A program made the position numbers and the translations under genes. A DNA stretch of 64,000 bases from the NCBI RefSeq assembly GCF_000002865.3, contig NW_001865051.1, positions 117,642 through 181,641 of the forward strand, given 5' to 3'. The notes under the pieces are model-generated. The model was not told where the DNA came from. It made no database searches and saw nothing but the letters and a program-made list of their open reading frames with translations. Positions 37,201-46,913 of the stretch are shown piece after piece. The DNA is from Monosiga brevicollis MX1 (Eukaryota > Opisthokonta > Choanoflagellata > Craspedida > Salpingoecidae). The first letter of the stretch is position 1, and each line of letters starts with the position of its first letter.

Positions 37201-38430
37201 AATGGGGGCGAGCACGCCGGGCGCCGTTTTATCCGGCAGCGCAGAGGTCACGATTAGGCTCTTCAAAGTCGACAAGCTGGTTGAGGCTCCAAGGAACAGC
37301 AGATTGCTCTCGCCAATGCCAATGCCGTAGCCATCGCGATCGTGAAAATCAAGCTGATGGGTGCTGTTGAGTAGGAATAATTGCCCTGTGGACCCACATG
37401 TCACATTGGCTTGAATGTTGAAGGGTCCGGCGTAGACAGTGGCGTGAAGCGAGCCTGTGCAGGGCGCATCCAAGGAGGTCTATTGGATGACATTCTCACA
37501 CAGAGGCATGAGCATGGGAGTTTATGAATGAGCAGCATGAAGCCCTACCTGGGCAACACAAGAGATCGGTAGCGCCGAGCCTGTGCTACGAGGGTGATGC
37601 AAACATACCGACTGCCAGGAGACGAGAGGGCCAGAACGAAAGCGTCGGCTCACGACGGCAAGAGTGGTCCCGTTAATGAGCAAAGCTACAAGCGGCCGAC
37701 CATCGTCGCCGGCGATTGGCGTAATTCCAGGATAATCTGGGCCTTGAGGGCGAGGCGTCGGCTCGAGATAGTGCGCGGGAGGCTGCCAGCCCAGTTGGGC
37801 CATGGACGAGGCGTTGGCAGCAACCCAGCCGAGGAGCACGGGGGCAGTCAGTGTGACCCAGGTTGTGTTAAGATGCAGCGGGCTGCGAAAGAAACTCCAG
37901 GTACGGCCGGGGTAGGGTCGGCTTTCGTAGCCACATGGGTCTGCTTTGGGGCTCAGGCTCGGCCGCGGAGCTTCGGGTAGAGCGAGTGGGCAGGCGAGGG
38001 GGGTCCACGCATCATAGAGGAAGGAATTTGAGGGGCCAGGACCTTGGCTGAGGAGGACCTGTCCTCCAAGATGGCGCACGGGACGCGCTTCACGAACGAC
38101 CTGAAAGCGAAGGTGTTGGGTGCCATTGAAAACGACGATGTCTGCGAGGGACTGGCCGGAGCAGGCGGATCCGCAGGCAAAGACGGTGGCCAGCCCCTGT
38201 ACGATGCAGCCCGCCTCGGAGCTTGGGGCTGCAGCAATTTTTAGGCTGGCGTTGGAGGGCACAAACGTCAGGGAGACTGCGCCTGGTGCGGTACAGGGAA
38301 AGGCCGGCGTTTGATCGGCAGTGTCGACGCTGGTGGCCCAGAGGAGCGCAAATGGTGGATCGATCGCCGCATCCAGCAGTGGCCACGTCGCACCCAACAC
38401 CAGCAACAAGACCTGGTACGGACACCCCAT
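34270..38430 (-). CDS. Secreted protein with two pectate-lyase-like beta-helix domains
   Basis: Model of 1218 residues on the minus strand: exons 37609-38430, 37192-37479, 36827-37039, 36644-36710 and 34270-36536. MGCPYQVLLLVLGATWPLLD is a signal peptide. The N-terminal 350 residues are Cys-containing and unassigned. Two modules of the Pectate_lyase_3 type then follow. The first begins at DHTGQSDMTARLQAALDFAR with LPVGVYKV; the second at NDGTADASAAIQAAIDDAAA with VFVPRGVYRIS and PNGVALVG. Such D-G-x-x-D-x-x-x-I-Q-x-A motifs mark parallel beta-helix enzymes including GH55 glucanases and phage or plant pectinases. Many N-glycosylation sites (NVSN, NSTC, NLSY) support secretion. Catalytic residues cannot be assigned. 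It may degrade bacterial or algal polysaccharide or be extracellular-matrix material. Confidence 0.85.
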
Positions 38431-38696
38431 GATCAGCCCGCCTTCTTTTGCTGCCTAGCCCCAGCAACGTGCCTTTAATCGCGGTGGAAGGCACTGCCGA
38501 ACTTGCGAGCCGTCGACACGAACTCGCGGTCAACGTCCGCAGACAGGACACGAGCAAAACATCAATAAACCCGTATACAGAACTTCATAAAGTCCTCATT
38601 TGTGTGCAACACATAGCTCTTGATACATTAATAATACTGCATCTTCTCAAAAGTTCTCTTTGATTTCCTCATTTGAGCAGAAGGTGTGTCTGTGTG

Positions 38697-38776
38697 TGTC
38701 TCTCTCTCTCAATCTCTCAATCTCTCAAGCTCTCAAGCCTCTCTTTTTCTCTCTTCCCACTCTCTCAAAAACTCTG

Positions 38777-38813
<37 letters not shown>
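38697..38813 (+). repeat. CT-rich microsatellite upstream of SELENOS
   Basis: Interrupted CT/CTCAA runs ending with (CT)n to about 38813, about 175 bases before the SELENOS ATG, pyrimidines on the coding strand, followed by a T run. Confidence 0.85.
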
Positions 38814-38820
<7 letters not shown>

Positions 38821-38986
38821 TTTTTTTCTGGCAAACGGCAGTCGGGTCGACATCGCAATTCTATTTTTCAAAGTCACTTTGACAGGGACCCAAGTCGTGT
38901 GGCTTTCGCTCTTGGATCATCTTCTCGTAGAGAAGGCGGGGGGGTGAGTGTATTCAACGCACCGGCGCCCTTCGCGCACGGCCGAT

Positions 38987-40082
38987 ATGGCTGGTAAGTT
39001 GCTCTTGGGCATGAGATTGTTTTTGATCGTCTTTCGGCCTCATTGTGGTGGTGATGGTGACGTGGTGCTAGACGGCGCACCCGAAGGGGCGGCCGCCGTG
39101 CCGCCTGGGGGCGCAGACGCCCCTATCCTGGGTGGCGGGGAGCATGGCCTCAGCTTTGCCCGCCCGCTGGATGCCCTGAACCATGTTCTGGCCACCGGTA
39201 CGTGGTGCAACCAAGGTCTCGCTCTCCGTGCTTGCTTCGTGACCCGCCCTTCACTCGAACGTGCCGCCTACGCTTTAGGTTGGGGATTCATGCAGAAGAA
39301 CGGCTGGTATGTTGTGGCCATTGCCGTTCTGCTCTACCTCATCTACGACGCCCTAAAGTACGTGGTGGGGCTGTGAATGGTATCGGCTAGGTGAACAGGT
39401 TGGTTGCTGATGTTGCTGCCTTTGTCTTGACGTCGGCTCAGACCACGATTGCAAGCTGCCTACCGCGCTGCAACGGCGCTGCCCCCGGTGCAGGCCAGCC
39501 AAGAATCGGTTCTTGCTGCCCGCGCTCGCCAACAGGAAGAGTTTCTCCGTCGCTCAGCTGCTGCCAAGCAGGTGTGTCATGCCTCGAACTTCCTCTTTCT
39601 TTGCCAGACTGCTTCCATCATCGACGCCCGCTGTCCGTCGTCCATTGGCTTTTTTTTTTTTTCCTGTTTCGTTTTTTTTCTTCCTTTTTTTTTTTTTTTT
39701 TGGACTTGAAATGTACGGCTTACACGTCTTGGCACGCTTCACTCGACTGCGTGAATGGCACACTCGCAACGTTCCAACACAGCTGCGCGAAGATGAGCGT
39801 CGCCAAGCGGTCCTGGAAGGTCGTCAAGAGCGCCGCGGTTCGTCGGTTTTTTCACCTAAATTGCTGCAATGTTGCCCGTTGCCTTTGACCATCTCTGCCA
39901 CCGCATTTGAGTGTACTCACCATTTCTTATGGCCCCCTCGCTCCACAGTGAACCGTCCCACAGGCCAGGACATGCCGCGACCCAATCTGTCAAGCAGTGT
40001 TTGGGGTGGGGATGGCAATGGTGGAGGCGACTCATGCCGGTGGCGACCCGGAAACCGCCGCCCACGCGGTGGGTGAGGTTAA
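38987..40082 (+). CDS. SELENOS: Selenoprotein S (VIMP), UGA decoded as selenocysteine
   Basis: ER membrane selenoprotein that links p97/VCP and Derlin in ER-associated degradation. Exons: 38987-38993, 39072-39197, 39279-39357, 39442-39571, 39783-39837 and 39949-40082, giving 176 residues. A single transmembrane helix (WYVVAIAVLLYLIYDAL) is followed by a long charged helix (LAARARQQEEFLRRSAAAKQ) and a Gly-rich tail. The tail reads GGGDSCRWRPGNRRPRGG, then TGA at 40074-40076, GGT and TAA. This reproduces the G-G-Sec-G end of animal SELENOS, so the TGA is very probably selenocysteine (residue 175). The exon-5 donor at 39838 was chosen because it alone keeps frame. I cannot confirm a SECIS element. 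Conventional annotation would end at the TGA and lose the last two residues. Confidence 0.92.
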
Positions 40083-40800
40083 TTGGACAGCAACAGGCCA
40101 AGTAGATGATGCGGCTGGAAAACATGCTCCGCATGTGCTGCGCATGTGGCGCCACCGCCGTCTGCTTTCTCCGTGCTTGCTGTCCTCGTTTATCTGTTTT
40201 AACGACCTTGAGTGTGGTGCCACCATCTCAACATGATGGTGTCAGCCCCTTGCTGGAAGACGACGTTCTCTTCGCGCCTTTTTTGCTTCGTCTCGAGCGG
40301 GTGCTGGTTCTTTGAAGGTGGTTATGCTCGTGTTTTAATACGCGTGCATGCTTCCCAAATATACCGTCACTCCCACGTACAAGCAACAAGGACGCTAAGA
40401 TAGGCCGTCTCCTTAGTGACGCGTCGCATCCCAAGCCGCAAGGCCGATGCTAACGCTGATAAGCAAGGATTCCGCTGCTTGCGCCCGGTCTCGGTTGTGC
40501 TGTTTCCCACGATAAGGACCGAATGCTGTATCTTCAGCCAAGGTTTTGCGTGTGTAAGAGGCACTGGTCTGTGTGGCCAGCCTCTGGGCTTTTGGCCCAT
40601 AACGCTCGGCAATTGACGTGTGCCTCTTTTCAAGATTGATGATAACATGTTTCTGCGGACAACCTTTGTTTGAATTTCAACTTTGGGCCCCCTCGCTGGA
40701 GCTGGGGCCCGTGCTGATCCGCCACACCGGCAACCAGCTCGGCGTGGAGGCAGCACGAAAAGATCAGCAGACGCCCGGCGCCTGTCAGTCCCAGTATCAG
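40083..40800. other. Convergent intergenic region with SELENOS 3' UTR
   Basis: Contains the SELENOS 3' untranslated region, in which a SECIS element would be expected, and the carrier gene's 3' end. I see no gene. Confidence 0.6.
40233..40316 (+). promoter_or_regulatory. Weak SECIS candidate
   Basis: ATGA at 40233-40236 and TGA at 40313-40315 could form the two sides of a SECIS quartet. CAGCCCC (40242-40248) can pair with GGGTGCTG, but the outer stem has U-U mismatches and the usual AA is not in the expected place. Offered only as a place to look. Confidence 0.2.
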
Positions 40801-42440
40801 CTACGCCTCCTTTGTAACTTGGCGGTAAAACTTGCGCAGCTGTTCCAGGAAGACAAAGGTCAAGATGGTTTGTGGGCCTAGGCGGGCAAAGGCCGGCAAT
40901 GTGCCCTTGTACAAGGCAAGTACACCTTCGGCCTTGACGGTGCTGGCGCCGCAAGCAAAGGCTGAAGCATATGTTCCCTTGGGCGCAGCCATGATGCGCG
41001 TCTTGATGACATCAAAGGGCTGAGTCAGGAGCGTGGCCACCACCCCGGCCATGGACGAGGCCGTAAAGTGGGTTATGAGGTTGTCTTGAAAAAGCCCCCC
41101 AGTGCCTTTGAGCAGAAAGCTCTTGCAAGTGTCATAGCTGGCAATCTGCCCGGCCGTCATGAGCATGGCACGTTGAACGTTGGGGCCAAGTCCGGCGTAG
41201 AGGCTACCCACGCCCTCGGTGCGTGCGATGCGAAACAAAGCGTCAAAGACGTTCTTGTAGCCTCGACGCTGTTCCACGGGCAAGCGCCCGTCGTCCTGCA
41301 TCCTGTCGGCGCGAACGTGCCAAGTGAAAGGAAAGGGTATGGAAAGGCAGGATGAGCACCAGCACACAAGACGGCAGGCCGGACAGGGCGAAGGTTTGGC
41401 ACCGGGAACGTTGATGTACAGGTGCGCTGGTACAGAACAGAACCAAAGACTGACCGCACGTTGCACACGTCAGCGGGCGTACCCACCAGCCCACCAAGAC
41501 CACCGGCCGCCATGCCCACTGCCCCCATGACGGACATACTGATGAGCCAGAGGGGACAAGTGCAGGTGTGCTCACGACGAGGCAGGTTGCGGGCCTGAAG
41601 GGGGGTGATTGCTCACCTGCAAACCGCTCTGGAGTGTTGAGGTCACGCCCTTGACGCTGCTGGACCTGCATTTTCATCCAATCATAGGCTGGGTGTTTGG
41701 AGAGCGAGGCAAAGCACGTGGACAGTGAGATGGCTCCACACGCCGGTGCATTTGCACTTGTTCAACACATCGAAGAGCAGACGACCAGGTGGTTGATGAA
41801 AAGCCATGCGTTGGCGTTGTGGACGGAGAATGATCGGGCAGGCGTACCGGCAAATCGTGTGGTCGAGTAGGTGCCCTGACGGAGCAGGCTTGCAGTGAGG
41901 CCTGGACAGAGGGATTGACGCTAGATGGTTAGGATTTGGAAAACCAAGGGCAAGACCTGACGTCCAGTCTGCTGGCACGAGAGACAAAGGAGGATGGACG
42001 CACCGCGGTAGAGCCCCGTGATGCCTTCGGCAGCCACGAGGCGAGTGCAGGTCGTGACGAGGCCTGGCGGGCGGACGCCGGTACCACGCGTCGCCGAGGT
42101 GTTGGTTTGCATGCGGACCTGGTCAAGCAACGCAAAGACCCTTCCGTGAATTTGCCAGCAAGCTTCTTTGGCGAGAAAACCAGCGCCAGCGAGCTGTTTC
42201 CGCCGAGGGTGATCAGGGCCATACCTTGAGCAGGTCGAGTGGGTGTGTGCAACTGGCGGCCATCATACTGGCGGTACCACCAAGCATCAGGTAGCCGAAT
42301 CCGCGCTGCACGGGCGCAGCATTTTCTAGACGGTGCATGTGTTCGTGAGAGATGGGCCGGAGCTTGGAACCCTGGTCGGTGGCAGGAGCGGGGTGACCCG
42401 GCCTGCGCGCTGATGCTGACGACTTACTCTCGGCGCTCAT
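40801..42440 (-). CDS. SLC25A10: Mitochondrial carrier, dicarboxylate (SLC25A10) type
   Basis: Inner-membrane solute carrier. Exons on the minus strand: 42225-42440, 42004-42118, 41848-41901, 41625-41688, 41455-41538 and 40801-41302, giving 344 residues. Three repeats are visible with the carrier signature P-x-D/E-x-x-K/R: THPLDLLKVRMQ, GTPADVCNVRMQ and TQPFDVIKTRIM. Details such as GLTASLLRQGTYSTTRF and TILTFVFLEQLRKF agree best with dicarboxylate carriers (malate, succinate, phosphate exchange). The substrate is inferred from similarity. The N-terminal 40 residues are Ser/Pro-rich and specific to this protein. The donor at 41624 (gtttgc) was chosen over the stronger-looking gtgagc eight bases on, because only the former keeps frame. 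A GA tract lies upstream. Confidence 0.92.
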
Positions 42441-42640
42441 GCTGACGGTCGAGCAGAAGCAGACTCTATGACTCAACCCTCGTATGTATGAATGAATTTG
42501 GAGAGTACAAATGGTTTACCCCTCTCCTGAGCACGCCAACCGGGTGCAGACCCGTGCACGTCGAGCCACGAGCTGCCGCGATCTTGGCCACTACCGCCAA
42601 ATGCGCTCGCGTGTGCGAAAAAAGTGAGAGAGTCACGCAC

Positions 42641-42707
<67 letters not shown>

Positions 42708-43142
42708 TTCACGTGTGTTGTTGCTTTTGGTGTCTCCTGTCTCATGTTGTGTGGTTCTTCATCTGCTTGCAAGTGTGCAGGTCTTTTCCTCCTGTCTTTT
42801 CTTACAAGGTCGTTGGGCTGATTTGTGCATCGGGCTGAGACACGTCTTGTTGACAGCGTCCAGCAGAGAACGGAAGATGTTATGTTCGTAAGAGAGGAGG
42901 GAGAAGCAGGTGTAAAGGAGTGAATTCACATGCCAAGCACTCATTGGCACCGGGGAGATGCGCACGGCACACCATAGGGAAGCACCGACACAACACACAA
43001 CAGCCGACGAACGAGTTTCAGGATTGCGATAGATTGGGCGCGGCCCATTTGACATTGCTTTGCCCTTTCAGAAGGCAAGGCAATCTTGGCCATTCTTGTG
43101 GGTAAAGAAGCAAGAAGAAAAAGAGAAGGAAGCCTTTTCAAT
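42441..43142. other. Intergenic region between SLC25A10 start and EDF1 stop
   Basis: Contains a (GA)n tract. Otherwise I see no coding or structural element. Confidence 0.6.
42645..42708 (-). repeat. (GA)n microsatellite upstream of SLC25A10
   Basis: GA dinucleotides with two ACAG interruptions, about 205 bases upstream of the SLC25A10 start, reading CT in the direction of that gene. Confidence 0.93.
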
Positions 43143-44186
43143 TTACTTCTTGCTCGGCTTGCTCGCCAAGGGCTCGCCAATGTTCTTGCCACGCAGCTTG
43201 ACGCCAAGAACACGCTGTAATGATTGAGAAGGAAGAAAATGCATCCCCGTGAGTTTATAATATCAAGGTGAGCCGCTGTGCTGGCAGGCTTAATGACCCA
43301 CAAGAGCAATCTGCAAAAAGACGCAGATCAGGCCCGGACAAGACAAAGTGACGCACCTCGAGCTTGCCGAGAATCTGCTGGTTGGGGATGGCCTTGGAGG
43401 ACTCGTACTCCTGAATGATCGAGGGCTTCTCGTTGATCCGCTGCAAGACAAGACAAGCACAACGTTTGAGCCAGGGGGATGCAACATTGGGTACAGTGAC
43501 ACTCGCAGGTGCGGAACGAGGTGAGGATCCGGGCAAACGTACGGTGGCGAGGTCCTTCTGGGTCAGCTTCTTCTCGTTGCGGGCCTTCATGATGGCCTTG
43601 CCCACCGACATGCTAACCTTGTCGTCTACAATTACGATGGATAGGATATGAGTTGGGCACAATGACGAGGGTACAGGGGCACAACAAGACTGGGCCGCGT
43701 GTTTTGTTCGGAAGTGCATCAAACAGGTGAGGCGGAAGAGGGGAGCGAGTGACATACGGTGGAGCTCCTCCGTCTCCTCAGCCAGACGAGCCGTGTTCTT
43801 GTCCATGGAATGCTGCTTGTTGGTACCAGCAGCATCTAAGCATGATATGGACGTCGAGCAAGGATGATGAATACATGACCGGAAGGAAAGGTCAGCGTAT
43901 TGAGTCATAATAACAAAAGGCGAATAAAATGAGAATGCCCGTCACGCCACTCACACTTGAAGCTAGTGTCGATGGAAGCACCCTTGCGACGAGCATCGTT
44001 CACGGCCTGCAAGTAACAAACCCAAACGTGAACCAGGCGTTGACCAATTGAGGGGCAGGTGTGCGTGCAAGCGGTTCGGAAATATTGACCAAAAAGGGAA
44101 CAACATACCGAGGACGACTTGGCCTGCGAGGCGGTGGGCTTCTTCTTGCGAAGCACAGTCACGGAATCCCAATCGGAGTCAGCCAT
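43143..44186 (-). CDS. EDF1: Multiprotein bridging factor 1 / EDF1
   Basis: Conserved transcriptional co-activator that also acts on collided ribosomes. Exons on the minus strand: 44109-44186, 43955-44006, 43758-43835, 43543-43625, 43357-43440 and 43143-43214, giving 148 residues, the same as human EDF1. The MBF1 N-terminal domain starts MADSDWDSVTVLRKKKPTAS and includes FKYAAGTNKQHSMDKNTARL and ETEELHHDKV. The helix-turn-helix (cro/C1 type) reads ARNEKKLTQKDLATRINEKP, then YESSKAIPNQQILGKLERVL. The end (GVKLRGKNIGEPL, Lys-rich tail) matches the family. The exon-2 donor is the strong gtgagt at 43954; the nearby gtgtga breaks the frame. Confidence 0.96.
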
Positions 44187-44996
44187 GATAGCGGTTGTGT
44201 TTGGAGGAATAAGAAGCTGAAACCTGGCCCCAAGGCACGGCAAAGGTGGCAGTTCACAAATGAGAAAAAAGTGCTGGTCAACGTTGAATCAGCGTCGTCG
44301 ATACAACAAAGGGTCGATCGAAAATGACGACGCAGGATACAACACAACAAGATACGAATGGGCCACAAGGTGTCTGTGGAGCACGGCTGAGGGGCCAAGG
44401 TTGGGCGCGCACCGTCAGGCCTGCTTTCGGGCTGCTGACGAGTTATGCAAAGGGTCTGGCTGTATAACGAGAGCTACAACGAGTCGTTTTTAGCCATCGC
44501 CACCTCCATGACCCCCGCGCAGCATGACCCCTTCAGCACCCGCCCCACCCCTCTTCCACAAACACAAGTATCACCATCACCCCAGCCCCATCTCTTCCCG
44601 CGCTGCCCTTTTGACACATCACACACACATCACACACACACACTTACAAGTTTGAACGAAAATACACACACATACACACACACACACACACGCAAGGGGG
44701 GCGTTCAGTGGGAATAGCATTTACTTGAAAGAACGCTTGCGCAGTGTGTGGTGTGTTATGATGCTGGATGACCTTACTCTTGCATACTGGCCCAGTTCTT
44801 CTGCTGTGTTTCGTCAGAGAGGGGACACGGTGGCATTGACATCTGGTAGCGATGGAAGAACTGACATGTGGTAGTGGAATGGTTGATGTGATGTGTGGAA
44901 ATACGAATCAACGGAGGATCAGAAACAGGGTTGAAAAGTATTTTAAATTTTAACAAGATAAGAGCGCGCGAAGGCAGTGACAGGGTCCGAGTCGAC
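44187..44996. other. Divergent intergenic region between EDF1 and the PH-domain gene
   Basis: Contains (CA)n-rich sequence at about 44615-44690. I see no gene. It is a candidate bidirectional promoter. Confidence 0.6.
44615..44690. repeat. Interrupted (CA)n repeat
   Basis: CA dinucleotide blocks separated by short spacers between the divergent EDF1 and PH-domain genes. Confidence 0.85.
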
Positions 44997-45679
44997 ATGT
45001 TCGGCCGGCGCCAATCGGCTCCCCAAGGCGCAGGCGCCCCCGACGGCTCGGGCACCGTCCTCCTGCAGGGCCACCTGTACAAGCAAGGTGAGCTCGCGCA
45101 AGGCCAAAAGAATAGGAGGGGATCATACATCCACATGCACGAGATAATTGCCTGGCAGCTCGTGGAGGCTGGCAACCTCATTCCCTTTCCCTGCCGCCCC
45201 CCTATGACTGTCAGGCAAAATCTTCCCGACCTGGCGGCGACGCTGGATGGTCCTGTATCAGGATGGTGAGTTGCTCTCTTTTCCTCTCTGATGCCAGCCT
45301 CCTTCGTTGCACTTGAGCACTACCAGACCATGATCTTTCTCCTCACTGCTTGGCAATGCTACCGCCACCCCGCCACCTTGCCACAGGCCACATTGACTAT
45401 TTCAAGCCGCGCGCCACAGTTCACAGCCCGCTGGGTCGAGAGAAAGGGGCCATTTGGCACATCAAGGCCGTTGTTGCAGGCTCCGACCTGGGCTTGGTCC
45501 CCTGGCCCCGAGATGCCGCTGCCTCGTGTCGCTTTTCCTTGCCCACACGTGCAGAGCGCACCTATCATCTCTATGCCGAAAGCCAAGTGGAAGCAGATCG
45601 CTGGAAGCGCGCCCTCATCTCCCTGTCAGACACCAAGCGCCTCATTACTTACGACGAACTCCTCCGGGGTGGTCGGTGA
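44997..45679 (+). CDS. Small PH-domain protein
   Basis: 144 residues in three exons (44997-45087, 45215-45265, 45387-45679), essentially one pleckstrin-homology domain. The sequence gives LLQGHLYKQG, then FPTWRRRWMVLYQDGHIDYF, the classic beta1-beta3 pattern. It ends with YHLYAESQVEADRWKRALIS, the C-terminal helix with its invariant tryptophan. Basic residues in the beta1-beta2 loop (KIFPTWRRRW) suggest phosphoinositide binding, though this is inference. The N-terminal 20 residues are Gly/Ala/Pro-rich. The TGA at 45679 may be a true end, or the gene may splice onto the ORF at 45797. Confidence 0.88.
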
Positions 45680-45796
45680 TGTGCCCTGCCGCAAGCAGCC
45701 GCTGTGGTTTGCTGGCTTGGTGCCCTTGTTTCCCCACCAGGGATCATTGTTTTAGGAGCCGTACCTTGTTCTTTTTTTATTCTTGGACCAATCTTA

Positions 45797-46113
45797 TGCT
45801 ATTTGAAAGAGCAGCGGACCTGTTGCGCTATGCTATCCCGCGACCAATTTTGAAGCTTGTCGTTCTACCGTACCATCTACCGCTCCCCTGGAGTCACTTT
45901 CGAGGTCACTGTATGGAGCTGCGAAGTGACCGAGCTGTGGCGTGTCGCCTGAAGAACCGCTTTCGTAGTCAAATTCTTGATGACAGAGACGTTCGCATTC
46001 TGATCGAGTACGTGGCCCTCTACGGCAAGGGCGGGACGGCAGCTGGCGCGCGTCAGCAACTTTCCTCACAGGAGTACAACCCGCATGAAGAGGGGGCCAA
46101 GATCGAGTATTGA
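45797..46113 (+). CDS. Unidentified ORF or 3' exon, 105 residues
   Basis: ATG at 45797 opens 105 codons to a TGA at 46113. Composition is protein-like (MLFERAADLLRYAIPRPILK at the start; ILIEYVALYGKGGTAAGARQ, then EEGAKIEY at the end). An AATAAA lies at about 46229-46234, suitably placed for polyadenylation. It could be a separate small gene or a further exon of the PH-domain gene, since its frame is open upstream to 45454. I recognise no family. Confidence 0.4.
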
Positions 46114-46913
46114 AGCACCTGATGGTTGAAGCTATTTGCGACACGACGTGCTACATTACTGCTTGCCGTCACGCACGGCCAGTGAAGACGATGCGTGTGC
46201 ACTGCAAGATGCGCAGCATGCGCGTGACAATAAAACTTAAAGCTTACGACGACACCAGATGCGCCGCCGGTGGTGCTTTACGTGACCAAGACCATGATCA
46301 GTTCAGGCTGGCCCGATCGAGGACGCTCACGTTCAGAGTGACATGGTGTGCAATTCGAACCAAACGCAACCACTCTCCCCGCGCGGACGATGCGAGCGAG
46401 ACGTTTCGAGACTTCGAGACACCACCAACCGCCTGTGTGGCCATAGATAATGTGCATAATAAATTGACGAGCTAAATGGTGTGGTGTTTTTTTTTTTTTC
46501 CGGACCGGTTTTCTCAATCTGACTCGAACATGGAAACAGTTGCCGTACCAGTTCGAGCTTTGCACGAAGCGACTTCCAGACAGGCTTGCACACATACCCT
46601 CACCTCATGACCGCCGATGGTCGAACCACCCTGCGGCGTTTCAACCTTTCAACCGGGACCAAACGAGCGATAGGAGATGATCCTCGCAAGTGAAAAAAAT
46701 GATGAAAAAATTAGTGAAAATTACCCCGAAACTCACCATAATACAAATTTACCACAGGTAAGCTTTTTTTTACGAAACAACACCAAGACGACACGAGAGA
46801 CTCGGCTCCCCGAGGGTGCACACACCCTTGCTCTTTCCCCGCTTGTCCCTCTCCCGCCTCCTCCTCACTGCCTGGGCTTCCCGGCGGGTGTGCCGGTGGG
46901 TAGGACCAAGGTC
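46114..46913. other. Region without a recognised gene
   Basis: Holds AATAAA signals near 46229 and 46458 and a short T run near 46488. The sequence from about 46750 to the next ATG is in frame with the cap-methyltransferase gene and could extend it. Nothing else is seen. Confidence 0.5.

Noticed and set aside
40107-40145. SECIS candidate starting ATGATGCGG with AAAA nine bases on
   Set aside because: The 5' side and A run look right, but there is no GA-containing partner at the required distance and the hairpin pairs in the wrong register.
41616-41625. Using the strong gtgagc donor after codon 'gca' in the SLC25A10 gene
   Set aside because: It leaves one base while the next exon needs two; the gtttgc donor eight bases earlier keeps the carrier reading frame.
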